NCBI GenBank assembly: GCA_964595945.1
Contig: CAZQSL010000068.1
Span: 1 to 19,153 of the forward strand
Length of the DNA: 19,153 bases
Direction of reading: 5' to 3'
From: CAZQSL01 sp964595945
GTDB taxonomy: Bacteria > UBP15 > UBA6099 > JAJRTR01
Within the stretch, counting starts at the first letter, position 1, and every line of letters starts with the position of its first letter. The position numbers and the translations under genes were made by a program. Positions 1 through 8,100 of this stretch are shown piece by piece. The notes beneath the pieces were generated by a model. The model saw only the letters and a program-made list of their open reading frames with translations. It was not told where the DNA came from and ran no database searches.

Positions 1-21
1 AGTCTTTATTGTTTTCCGATG

Positions 22-2850
22 CTACGCCAGATCATCTCGACAGACCATAACCATATCACGCAGAAAGCGCCCGGTCACGGAGTCCGCACAGCCGGTCACG
101 TCTTCGACAGTGCCCTGGGCGACGATCATGCCGCCCGCCGACCCGCCATCCGGGCCGAGGTCGATGATATGGTCCGCCTGCGCGATCACGTCAAGATTGT
201 GCTCGATGACGACGACCGTGTGGCCTGCCGCCAGGAGGCGGTCGACACTGCGCAGAAATCTGCTGACCTCGTCGATGTGCAGTCCCATGGTGGGTTCGTC
301 GAAAACGAACAGGCCCCGGCCTCGCGCAGTGGAATTGAGCTCGTGCGCGATCTTGAGCCTCTGAGCCTCGCCGCTGGAAAGCGTGCTGACCGGCTGTCCG
401 AGACGCAGATAGCCGAGCCCGACCTCATCGAGAGTCGCCAGCTTGCTGACGATCGACCTGCGGTCGCTGAAAAACTGCATGGCCTCGCCCGGCGTCATCT
501 CAAGCACTTCGACTATCGTTTTGCCATTGTGGCGGACATGATGGATGTGCGGTTTGTACCGGCTGCCATCGCACTCGTCACACTTCACATTGATGTCGGC
601 GAGGAATTGCATGTCGATGGAAATCCAACCCGCGCCCTCACACTTGGGGCAGCGGCCTTCGGCGGAGTTGAACGAAAAAGCCCCCGGACCGAGGCCCATG
701 CGGCGCGCGTCCTGCGTATTGGCGAAAATCGTCCTCACGGCGCCGAAAAGTTCGAGAAATGTCATGGGATTGGCGCGCGGGTTTCTGGCGATGGTTTCCT
801 GTCCCATCAATTCCGCGAAGTCGAAGGCCTCGAGTCCCGTGGCTGCCCGGAAAGAGCCGCAGCGGACCGCCTCGGCGCCTGTCCTGCGCGCTACCGCCGG
901 ATAGAGGATGTCGCATACGAGCGTACTTTTGCCCGAGCCGCTGACACCTGTCACGCACGTAAATCTGCCTGCCGGGAACATCGCGTCGATGTTTTTCAGA
1001 TTGTTTTCGCAAGCGCCCTTTATGCCGAACCATTCGTCGCCCGCCGACATCGCGTCGCGCCGCCGGCCAAACACTTTTTTGCGGCCCGCCATGTAGTCGG
1101 ACGTGAGAGTGGGCGGTGCGGTTTCAAAACGCTTCGCGTCGCCCTCGTAGACGACGCTGCCGCCTGCCGCGCCGGAGCCGGGGCCCATGTCGATGATGTG
1201 GTCCGCCTGCCGGATCACCTGCAAGTCGTGTTCGACCACGACGATGGTATTGCCGAGGTCGCGCAGGTCGCGGAGCACGGATACGAGCCGGTCGGTGTCG
1301 CGCGGATGCAGTCCGACAGTGGGTTCGTCGAGCACATACATCGTGCCGGTCAGTCGTGAGCCGAGATAGCTCGCGAGATGTATCCTCTGCATCTCGCCGC
1401 CCGAAAGTGTGCGCGACATACGCCACAGGGAAATGTAGCCGAGTCCCGTTTCGCAGAGGTAGCCGGTGCGGCCGGAGATTTCCCTGAGGGGCAGCTGCAC
1501 GAGTTTCGCGTCGCGTGGCGAGAGTTTGAGATTTCTGAAAAAATCCGCCACTTCCGACACGGGCATACGGCCGAGTTCGGCGATGTCGAGTCCGCGCAGT
1601 TTGACGCTGCGGGCTTCCCTGCTGAGCCGGGTGCCGCCGCACACGTGGCATTGCCTGAGCGTGCGGTAGCGCATGAGGGTGAATCTGTTGGACGGCTTGT
1701 AGCTTTTCGCCTTCACTTCGTCGAAGAACTGATAGATGCCGTACAGCTCGCCCCTGCCGTGGAGCAGCAGGTCGAATTCCGCTTCGGTGAGTTGCGAGAC
1801 CGGCACATCGGGGCGCACCCCGAGCTCTTCGGCCGACTTGGCGAACATCTTGTGCGAGTAGCGTCTGATGCCGGGCGTTTCCCAGCACTCGATGGCGCCG
1901 CCGCGCAGGGTTTTGCTACGATCGGGGATGACGAGATCGAGGTCGATGTCATAAGTGTCGCCGAACCCCTTGCATTCGGGACACGCGCCGAGCGCGCTGT
2001 TGAACGAAAGATGCTGCGGAGTCGGGCGCGAGACAGACACTCCGCAGTCGAGGCACCGGCTGACCATGGAAAAGCGTTTGAGCGGCGCGCCCGAAGCATC
2101 GGCGATGACACATTCGCCCATGCCTTCCTTGAGCGCGGATTCGATAGAGTCGGCAATGCGCGCGCGGCGGGTTTTCGAAAACGCGAGCCTGTCGATGACG
2201 ACATATATTTCGCCGTCTCCGGCGGGTTGAGGCAACGTGTCGCTGTCGAGCGCGTGTATCGCGCCCCCGATTATTGCGTATGAATATCCTCGCGCGCGCA
2301 CGCCTTCGATCGCTGCCTCGAACGACGGCGCAGAGACCACCTGGAGCGGCGCGAGCACCATGCCTTTTGCGCCGTCAAGATGAGTGACAGCTTCGGCGGT
2401 CATCTCGTCGATGGTCGCCGCGCGAACGGGTTTGCCGCACTCGGGACAGTGCAGGTCGCCGATCTTTGCATAGATGAGGCGCAGATAATCATAAATTTCC
2501 GTGACAGTGCCGACCGTCGAGCGGGAGCTTTTGTGGGAGTTGCGGCTCTGCACCGCGACGGTCGGGCGCAGCCCTTCGATCACGTCCACATCGGGTTTGT
2601 CGAGCCGCTGGAGAAACTGCCGGGCATAGGTCGACTGTGACTCTACGAAACGCCGCTGCCCCTCCGCGAACAGCGTGTCGAAAGCGAGTGAGCTTTTCCC
2701 CGACCCGCCGGGGCCGGTCACTACCGTCATCCTGTCGTGCGGGATGCTGATCGTCACATCTTTAAGGTTGTGCTGTCGCGCGCCTTTTATGTATATATGT
2801 CCGGAGGCCAGAGTGATCACCTGCTTAAAATAGTCTGCGCGCCGCGCCAA
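22..2850 (-). CDS. uvrA: UvrA-family excinuclease ABC subunit A (divergent)
   Basis: UvrA recognises helix-distorting DNA lesions and loads UvrB in nucleotide excision repair. The 942-residue length matches E. coli UvrA (about 940). Visible from the N-terminus: Walker A GPGGSGKS (46-53), a UvrB-binding-like insert (about 120-250), a zinc-type cysteine set C266/C269/C290/C293, signature LSGGE (482-486), Walker B YVLDEPT (505-511), second Walker A GVSGSGKS (635-642), zinc-finger cysteines C734/C737/C757/C760, second signature LSSGE (824-828) and Walker B FVFDEPT. Two positions depart from the usual family: the second signature is LSSGE instead of LSGGE, and the common DQSPIGR-type segment reads MGQETIARNPR (682-692). 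It could therefore be a second, specialised UvrA paralogue. The longest frame starts with TTG at 2850, which has no usefully spaced ribosome site; GTG at 2820 is an equally likely or better start. The stop (TAG) lies in the window, so the gene is complete. Confidence 0.96.
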   Translation of the reverse strand: MARRADYFKQVITLASGHIYIKGARQHNLKDVTISIPHDRMTVVTGPGGSGKSSLAFDTLFAEGQRRFVESQSTYARQFLQRLDKPDVDVIEGLRPTVAVQSRNSHKSSRSTVGTVTEIYDYLRLIYAKIGDLHCPECGKPVRAATIDEMTAEAVTHLDGAKGMVLAPLQVVSAPSFEAAIEGVRARGYSYAIIGGAIHALDSDTLPQPAGDGEIYVVIDRLAFSKTRRARIADSIESALKEGMGECVIADASGAPLKRFSMVSRCLDCGVSVSRPTPQHLSFNSALGACPECKGFGDTYDIDLDLVIPDRSKTLRGGAIECWETPGIRRYSHKMFAKSAEELGVRPDVPVSQLTEAEFDLLLHGRGELYGIYQFFDEVKAKSYKPSNRFTLMRYRTLRQCHVCGGTRLSREARSVKLRGLDIAELGRMPVSEVADFFRNLKLSPRDAKLVQLPLREISGRTGYLCETGLGYISLWRMSRTLSGGEMQRIHLASYLGSRLTGTMYVLDEPTVGLHPRDTDRLVSVLRDLRDLGNTIVVVEHDLQVIRQADHIIDMGPGSGAAGGSVVYEGDAKRFETAPPTLTSDYMAGRKKVFGRRRDAMSAGDEWFGIKGACENNLKNIDAMFPAGRFTCVTGVSGSGKSTLVCDILYPAVARRTGAEAVRCGSFRAATGLEAFDFAELMGQETIARNPRANPMTFLELFGAVRTIFANTQDARRMGLGPGAFSFNSAEGRCPKCEGAGWISIDMQFLADINVKCDECDGSRYKPHIHHVRHNGKTIVEVLEMTPGEAMQFFSDRRSIVSKLATLDEVGLGYLRLGQPVSTLSSGEAQRLKIAHELNSTARGRGLFVFDEPTMGLHIDEVSRFLRSVDRLLAAGHTVVVIEHNLDVIAQADHIIDLGPDGGSAGGMIVAQGTVEDVTGCADSVTGRFLRDMVMVCRDDLA

Positions 2851-2882
2851 TCCCCGGCAAGGGACTGTGCGGCACCCGTACT

Positions 2883-2888
2883 ATTATA
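2883..2888 (-). promoter_or_regulatory. Putative -10 box for uvrA
   Basis: A perfect TATAAT lies on the minus strand 33 bases before the TTG start of uvrA. The -35 region is poor (TGGCAA at 16-base spacing). No LexA/SOS-type palindrome was seen next to it. Confidence 0.45.
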
Positions 2889-2955
2889 TGACGTTTCAGA
2901 TGATTTGCCATATTTTACGGGAATTTTTGTACAGCTCATGTTTCTGGCGCGCCCA

Positions 2956-3253
2956 TAAGGGCTTGCCACAAAATAACCTTAGCAGGATTGCGCCGGATTT
3001 TTGGCCGTAATCAAGGCGCTTGCGAAGGAGCATACCTGAAGGTATGTATACGGAAAATTATTTGAAATTACCTACCGGAGAAACCTTTTTTGAAAAAAAG
3101 GTTTCTCCGCACCTCTTCCCAAAAACTTTATATGCTTAGGGTTTCTCAAAGATACAGTTGCATCGCGCTACGCACAGCGATAGGTAATTTTCATTGATAT
3201 TCAGTATAACTGAGCAGGCAACACGGAAGACGGAAAATAAAGACAAGCCCTAA
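2956..3253. repeat. ~300-bp non-coding element with inverted ends and nested hairpins
   Basis: The gene-free stretch 2851-3310 is mostly filled by this segment. It is framed by TAAGGGCTTG (2956-2965) and CAAGCCCTAA (3244-3253), inverted repeats matching at 9 of 10 positions. Inside are a CATACC-TGAA-GGTATG hairpin (3031-3046), a 16-bp perfect hairpin (3076-3109) and a block ending in ATTGATATTCAGTAT (3193-3207) that recurs inverted at the right edge of the window. No credible ORF is present. It looks like a MITE or a composite dispersed intergenic repeat. Just outside it, GCCGGC-ggggtt-GCCGGC (3256-3273) forms a further hairpin that could end the HTH gene transcript, although its T-run is weak and distant. 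Confidence 0.6.
3076..3109. terminator. Perfect 16-bp hairpin with A/T core; bidirectional terminator-like repeat
   Basis: CGGAGAAACC followed by six T pairs with seven A followed by GGTTTCTCCG, leaving almost no loop. Such a hairpin has a T-run on either strand, so it could stop transcription both ways. A shorter-armed relative (GAGAACC, T6, GC, A6, GGTTCTC) occurs at 19126-19153. The segment after it includes CCCAAAAACTTT, so the hairpin is probably one module of a dispersed repeat as well as a terminator. Confidence 0.6.
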
Positions 3254-3310
3254 GCGCCGGCGGGGTTGCCGGCAGGCCATGCAATGTTGTGGGCATGAGG
3301 ATTTCGGAAG

Positions 3311-3553
3311 TTATTTGATCACGAATTTTTCGCGTTTCGTGGCGTTCTGTTTCTTGAGCCAAAGGGCGAGGTCAGACATGCGGAAGCGGACTTTTTCCTT
3401 GTCGACGCGGATATATGGTATCCTGTGGTGCTGCACCCAGTCGACCATCGTGCGGCGGTCGACATTGAGCATCTTGCACACTTCATCGACAGTGTAGAGT
3501 TTTTCTTTTTCCTGCGGCTGGCTTGGCGGTTCGGTGTTAGGTGTCTTGGCCAT
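3311..3553 (-). CDS. Small helix-turn-helix DNA-binding protein (excisionase/MerR-like HTH_17 type)
   Basis: The predicted protein has 80 residues. After a polar, Pro/Gln/Glu-rich N-terminus of about 20 residues it shows the pattern of the excisionase-type winged helix-turn-helix: YTVDEVCKML, a turn NVDRRTMVDWVQ, then a hydrophobic RIPYIRV strand and a terminal DLALWLK helix. Proteins of this type bind DNA as transcription factors or as excisionases/directionality factors. No recombinase or phage gene is nearby, so a small transcription regulator is more likely than a true Xis. ATG at 3553 is preferred over the longer TTG frame (3571) because GAGAG lies about 10 bases upstream. It lies downstream of the FeS oxidoreductase on the same strand but has its own promoter (3618-3647). 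Target and role are unknown. Confidence 0.75.
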   Translation of the reverse strand: MAKTPNTEPPSQPQEKEKLYTVDEVCKMLNVDRRTMVDWVQHHRIPYIRVDKEKVRFRMSDLALWLKKQNATKREKFVIK

Positions 3554-3617
3554 CTGGTCTGCTCTCGTCAAGTGTTGTGCGGACGCCGGCAGGCGCCCCC
3601 AGTGGTGAGGTATTCAT

Positions 3618-3647
3618 ATTTTATCACTTAATGGGCACTGTAGACAA
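3618..3647 (-). promoter_or_regulatory. Sigma70-type promoter for the small HTH gene
   Basis: On the minus strand, -35 TTGTCT (3647-3642) and -10 TAAAAT (3623-3618) are separated by 18 bases. It lies in the 104-base gap between the FeS oxidoreductase stop and the HTH start, so the regulator can be expressed separately from its upstream neighbour. Confidence 0.55.
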
Positions 3648-3657
3648 CGGGTTTACA

Positions 3658-5721
3658 CTAAAGACCCATCGAGTCGGCGATGATCTGGCTGATGTCGAGG
3701 CATTTTATGTTTTCGACGCCGAGCTGATTGCAGCCTTCGACGAACATGGTACGACAGTATGGGCAAGCGGTGCAGATGGTATCGGCGCCCGAGTCGATGG
3801 CCATGCGAGTGCGATGCTGGTTGATGCGGGTGCCTTCGTTTTCCTCGATCCACATGCGTCCGCCGCCCGCGCCGCAGCAGAAGCTCAGGGCATGGTGGCG
3901 CGGCATTTCCGCCGCCTGGCTGCCGGTGAATGCCTCGATGATGCCACGTGGCTGGCCGTAGATTTCATTGTAACGGCCGAGGTAGCACGAGTCATGCCAG
4001 ACGACAGTGCCGAGTTCGGGCTTTTTGAGCGGAGCGATCGTGTGCTGATCGAGCAGGGTTTTAAGGATTTCCGTGTGGTGCCACACCTGATAGCTGCCGC
4101 CGAATTGCGGGTATTCGTTTTTGAGCACATTGTAGCAGTGGGGGCAGATCGTGATGATCTTGCGGATGTTGTATGCCTTGAAAGTTTCGACATTCATGGT
4201 GACAAGCATGTAGGCAAGGTACTCGTTGCCGAGGCGGCGAGCCGTTTCGCCGCAGCAGACTTCCTCTTCGCCGAGTATCGCGAAAGTGACTCCGGCGGCT
4301 CTCAGTATCTTTGCAGTGGCAGTCGCGATGACCTGGCTGGCATCGTCGAAAGAGCCTGCGCAGCCGATGTAGAGCAGGTATTCGGCATCGGGATTTTCCG
4401 CGAAAGTGGGGATGTCGAGTCCGGCGGCCCACTGTGAGCGCTTGTGATTGCCGATGCCCCAGGGGTTGGAAGTGTTTTCCATATTGCGCATAGTAGCAGG
4501 CAGCCCAGGCGGCATCTTCGACTCGGTCAGCACCAGATAGCGCCGCATGTCGATGATAAGCTGGATATGCTCGATGAAGACCGGACACACTCTCTGGCAG
4601 GCTCCGCAAGTGGTGCAGGCCCAGATGAAATCTTCCGAAAAAACATCACCGATCAGATTGCGTTCGAGCGCCGGGGCAATACCCGACTTGACCTTTTCGA
4701 TGTCGTCGGGCGACGACGCGCCTTCTTTCAGCAGCGCGGCTCCCCGCTCGAAAAGATGGTTCTTGAGATCATGTATCATGCCCTTGGGCGTCAGCGCCTT
4801 GCCGGTGGCAAACGCCGGGCACTGCTCCTGACAACGTCCGCACTCCGTGCATGCGTAGGTGTCCAGCAGTTGCTTCCACGAAAACTGCTCGACCGCGTTG
4901 ACACCGAACACTTCGACATCGAGGCTGTCATCTCCGAGGTCGAACGGAAACGGCGCGACACGGCCAGCCTGTCCGTGGCTTTTCAGATATAGATTGGGAA
5001 ACGCCCCGAGTATGTGCAGATGCTTGGAATAGGGTATGTATGACAGGAAAAACAGAAATGTCGCCGCGTGGAGCCACCACGACAGCCAGTAAAACCACCT
5101 GGAGCCGAGAAACGGCACTTCGGGCGTGATCTGCGTGAAAAAATACGATAGCGGCGCCCACCCCGCCGGGATTTCACCGGCCCCTATGCGCTGTGCCGTC
5201 ATAAACAGATAAGTCAGTATAAGGGTCACGATCAGCCCGAGTATCAGATACGCCTCGCCGCCCGCCGCCCCCTTCAGCCTCACGGGCCTGATCACCGCGC
5301 GCCTGATCACTGACACGCCTATGGCGAAAAGCACCAGAAAACTTAGCCCCTCCACACCCGCGCCGATATATCTGAACGCTGGAAATGCACGCCAGAACGA
5401 CACGGCGGGGAAAAACCCGTTGACGATAAATTCCAGCGTCGCGAGCGAAATGATCAGAAATCCATAGAAAATGAATAAATGCCCCACGCCGCCGAGAAAC
5501 ATCAGGACGCGGTTTTGCCCGAATCCGAACTTGAACAGCCCGCCGATGCGCCTGAGCGGCTGATCAGTGCGCGGCTGATTTTCCTGCGCGCCGAGCTTCA
5601 GACAGTTGATGAGGAAAAGAACCCTGCGTGTGAACACTGCGAGGGATGTAATGAAAAGTACCGCAAAAAGCAGCTTTGCCCACAAAGCCACTGTGGGTGT
5701 AAGAGTGGCCATAGTATCCAT
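3658..5721 (-). CDS. Membrane-anchored heterodisulfide-reductase-like FeS oxidoreductase (NarI-like + 2[4Fe-4S] + two CCG domains)
   Basis: The 687-residue protein has an N-terminal membrane part (about 1-240) with several hydrophobic helices and histidines suited to b-type heme (H81, H218, H234, H236), resembling the NarI gamma subunit. Two ferredoxin-type motifs follow: C291/C294/C297/C301 and C369/C372/C375/C379. Then come two cysteine-rich CCG (DUF224/HdrD-like) domains: C454, CC489-490, C526/C529 and C579, CC615-616, C653/C656. This layout is known for quinone-linked FeS oxidoreductases, including those proposed to pass electrons from electron-transfer flavoprotein to menaquinone. A role in the inner membrane moving electrons between a soluble donor and the quinone pool follows from the family. 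No etf or acyl-CoA dehydrogenase gene is next to it, so the donor is unknown. The start region is a 9-base tandem duplication, giving in-frame ATGs at 5721 and 5712. Confidence 0.92.
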   Translation of the reverse strand: MDTMATLTPTVALWAKLLFAVLFITSLAVFTRRVLFLINCLKLGAQENQPRTDQPLRRIGGLFKFGFGQNRVLMFLGGVGHLFIFYGFLIISLATLEFIVNGFFPAVSFWRAFPAFRYIGAGVEGLSFLVLFAIGVSVIRRAVIRPVRLKGAAGGEAYLILGLIVTLILTYLFMTAQRIGAGEIPAGWAPLSYFFTQITPEVPFLGSRWFYWLSWWLHAATFLFFLSYIPYSKHLHILGAFPNLYLKSHGQAGRVAPFPFDLGDDSLDVEVFGVNAVEQFSWKQLLDTYACTECGRCQEQCPAFATGKALTPKGMIHDLKNHLFERGAALLKEGASSPDDIEKVKSGIAPALERNLIGDVFSEDFIWACTTCGACQRVCPVFIEHIQLIIDMRRYLVLTESKMPPGLPATMRNMENTSNPWGIGNHKRSQWAAGLDIPTFAENPDAEYLLYIGCAGSFDDASQVIATATAKILRAAGVTFAILGEEEVCCGETARRLGNEYLAYMLVTMNVETFKAYNIRKIITICPHCYNVLKNEYPQFGGSYQVWHHTEILKTLLDQHTIAPLKKPELGTVVWHDSCYLGRYNEIYGQPRGIIEAFTGSQAAEMPRHHALSFCCGAGGGRMWIEENEGTRINQHRTRMAIDSGADTICTACPYCRTMFVEGCNQLGVENIKCLDISQIIADSMGL

Positions 5722-5770
5722 AGTATATATACACCAAACTAATGCTATATATAGTATCTATAAAAATAGC
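5709..5770 (-). promoter_or_regulatory. AT-rich start/promoter region with repeated ATAGTAT and duplicated start codon
   Basis: CCATAGTAT occurs twice in tandem (5709-5717, 5718-5726), and ATAGTAT a third time at 5751-5757, within a stretch rich in TATA. Read on the coding strand the tandem unit is ATACTATGG twice, so each copy carries an ATG in the same frame of the FeS oxidoreductase. The rest is the likely promoter of that gene, but no well-spaced -35/-10 pair stands out. The gap 5722-5892 holds no gene. Confidence 0.45.
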
Positions 5771-5892
5771 GGAAAGTTTCCTGATTTCGAGTTTTGCGGA
5801 GCCGTGCGGAAAGGCATCGAACATCGCGGGGAACGCAACAGCCAACACGGATGTCTTTGCCTCCGGAGGACACGTGGCGTCCGGGCCGGGCA

Positions 5893-8010
5893 TCAGTCGA
5901 TAGGGACAATCCCGTCGATTTCGGCCAGCACGCGCAGCAGTTCGGACACACTCCAGGCCTGAGCGAAACAGCCATTGGGGACATGGGGCGGATCGCCGTC
6001 GAAGATTTCTGAAACGTGGTTGAGCCCCGCATCGTCCGTCACGTGGGCGATCAGGCCGGAAAGCATGTCGAGCGCAGCCTGAGCGGTCTTTTCATTTCTG
6101 CCTCTGACATTGAAGCAGGCCGAGATGAAGGGGCCGACCGGCCATGCCCATACGGTGCCCTGATGATAGGCGCCATCGCGTTCGAGCACACCGCCGCCAT
6201 AGTGGCCGCAGTAGCGGGGTTCGTCAGGCGCGAGGCTGCGCATGCCATAGGGGGTGAAGAGCTTTGCCTCGGCGACTGCGAGCGTACTGCTCTGTTGCTC
6301 GCGACTGAGGAGGGGATGGGGCAGAGAAAGCGCGAGCAACTGGTTGGGACGTATGGAGCCATCGGAGCCGTTTTCGTTGACGACGTCGAACAGGCACCCT
6401 GTCGCGGGATTCCAGAAAACTTCGGAGAAGCTCGCGGCGACCATATCGGCGAGGCTGCTGAAGGGTGAAGGATCGGCTCCGGCTTTCGGCGCGAAACCGG
6501 CCATGATGCGAAGTGCGTTGTACCACAGTGCATTGATTTCCACAGCCTTGCCATAGCGCGGCGTGACCGTCCAGTCGCCGACTTTCGCGTCCATCCAGGT
6601 GAGCTGCGTCGAGGGATCGCCGGCATAGATGAGGCCGTCGGGTTCCATGTGTATGTTATTGATGGTGCCTGATTTGAAATTGTCTACGATGCTGCACAGC
6701 GCGTCCCAGAGCCCGGCGGTGAGGATGCTGTAATCGGATGTGGTCTGGATGAACGAGTGAGCGGCGATGAAAAACCACATTGGTGCGTCAACCGTATTGT
6801 AGGATGGCGTTTCGCCCTCGTCGGGGAACCGGTTGGGGATGAGGCCGCGGTGGACGAATTTCGCGAAGGTGAGGAGCGTTTCGCGCGCTATGTCGTAGCG
6901 GCGGGTAGTGATGGCGAGCCCGGGGAGAGCGATCATCGTGTCGCGGCCCCAGTCGGTGAACCACGGATAGCCCGCGATGACGGTCTTGCCGCCGGAGCCG
7001 CGAGCCACGATGTAACTGTCGGCCGAAAGGGTGAGGCGGCGCAGGATGTCACCTTCGTATCCGGCCTGCTCGACGAGGATGCGGCGGCGCGTGATTTCGG
7101 CGCGGGCGAGTCCGTAGAAAAGTGGCGCGATGTCTTGTGGCAAGAGACTGCCGGCGAGCCCGGCGGCGTCTCCTGACTCCTGCGCGGGGAGTGTGAGGAT
7201 GAAGATGCTTTCGGCGGATTCCCGGTCGCAGTAAAAGATGCCGGGCGAGAAGAGGTCTTCGGAGTAGTCGAGTCCACGGCGGCGCTCGATTTCGTACTCG
7301 AAGTTATAGTACCACTGCGGGTCCTGCTGGAATCCGGCCGCGTGCAGATGCGCCACGAGAGGCAGGAAATCACCGACGGGGCGGAAGATGACGGCGGACT
7401 GATGCGCTGTGGCCGAGGCGTCGCGGTGCTGGTAGGATTTCAGCAGGTGGTGATGATCCCTGAAAGCGAAAAACGGGCGGAGTGACAGCACGCAGTCAGT
7501 GGGCGCCTGCGCGAGCGGCGCGCCTGACGCGTCGACCCAGCGGTATCTGATGGCAGTCGTATTGTGGCCGTTGACCATGAACAGCGTTTTTTCGAGGAAG
7601 TGCGCGCCGGCTCTGAATACCCAGCGCGGGAATGGGTCGATGTGGAATGATTCGATGTTGCGCCAGCCTTCGGGATGCAGCGCGCCGGGATACCAGTTGG
7701 TGGCGAGATCGACGGCGCCGCCTGCGGTGATGACGGATTCGTCGAGTTTCGAGACTGTCACGGTGCGGCCCGTGGGCACGAATGTGGCGGCGGTGAGCAG
7801 GCTGTGATAGCGTCGGGTGTTCATGCCGGTGACAGATGACGAGGCGTAGCCGCCGAGTCCGTTGGTTTCGATCCATTCGAGCGTGGAAGCCTTGACAGGG
7901 TCCTGAAATTTTTCACGCGTGATATGTGTTTCGGGCAGTCCGCAACCGGTCGCGAATGAACTGGTTTTCGGCTGCTTCAGGATTTCGGCGAAAAATGTTT
8001 TTGTAGTCAT
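5893..8010 (-). CDS. Glycogen debranching enzyme / amylo-alpha-1,6-glucosidase family (GH133-type)
   Basis: The 705-residue protein carries the two parts of bacterial glycogen-debranching enzymes. The N-terminal domain has EWIETNGLGGYASSSVTGMN (45-64) followed by TRRYHSLL. The C-terminal (alpha/alpha)6 glucosidase part has GYPWFTDWGRDTMIALPGL (347-365), RFPDEGETPSYNTVDAPMW (394-412), TWMDAKVGDWTVTPRYGKAV (471-490), HQGTVWAWPVGPF (616-628) and NGCFAQAWSVSELLR (679-693). It should hydrolyse alpha-1,6 branch points of glycogen or limit dextrin in the cytoplasm. ATG at 8010 is preceded by GGGGG about 7 bases upstream. It lies 90 bases after the MraY-like gene on the same strand, so it may be the last gene of the operon starting at 12.2 kb or may have its own promoter. 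No glycogen synthase or phosphorylase gene lies in the window. Confidence 0.95.
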   Translation of the reverse strand: MTTKTFFAEILKQPKTSSFATGCGLPETHITREKFQDPVKASTLEWIETNGLGGYASSSVTGMNTRRYHSLLTAATFVPTGRTVTVSKLDESVITAGGAVDLATNWYPGALHPEGWRNIESFHIDPFPRWVFRAGAHFLEKTLFMVNGHNTTAIRYRWVDASGAPLAQAPTDCVLSLRPFFAFRDHHHLLKSYQHRDASATAHQSAVIFRPVGDFLPLVAHLHAAGFQQDPQWYYNFEYEIERRRGLDYSEDLFSPGIFYCDRESAESIFILTLPAQESGDAAGLAGSLLPQDIAPLFYGLARAEITRRRILVEQAGYEGDILRRLTLSADSYIVARGSGGKTVIAGYPWFTDWGRDTMIALPGLAITTRRYDIARETLLTFAKFVHRGLIPNRFPDEGETPSYNTVDAPMWFFIAAHSFIQTTSDYSILTAGLWDALCSIVDNFKSGTINNIHMEPDGLIYAGDPSTQLTWMDAKVGDWTVTPRYGKAVEINALWYNALRIMAGFAPKAGADPSPFSSLADMVAASFSEVFWNPATGCLFDVVNENGSDGSIRPNQLLALSLPHPLLSREQQSSTLAVAEAKLFTPYGMRSLAPDEPRYCGHYGGGVLERDGAYHQGTVWAWPVGPFISACFNVRGRNEKTAQAALDMLSGLIAHVTDDAGLNHVSEIFDGDPPHVPNGCFAQAWSVSELLRVLAEIDGIVPID

Positions 8011-8100
8011 CGGGCAACCCCCGGGAGATTTGGCAATGGCAAGACAATAACCATATTATAGTGCGTGACGGAAAATGTGTGAAAAAAGTGACTGAAAAGA

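Noticed and set aside
19..1359. 446-residue open frame on the + strand opposite uvrA
   Set aside because: It runs antisense to a gene with complete UvrA motifs, shows no family pattern, and is the usual by-product of GC-rich codons.
5860..5869. CCTCCGGAGG palindrome after the debranching enzyme as a terminator
   Set aside because: It is a short palindrome with no hairpin loop and no following T-run on the minus strand.
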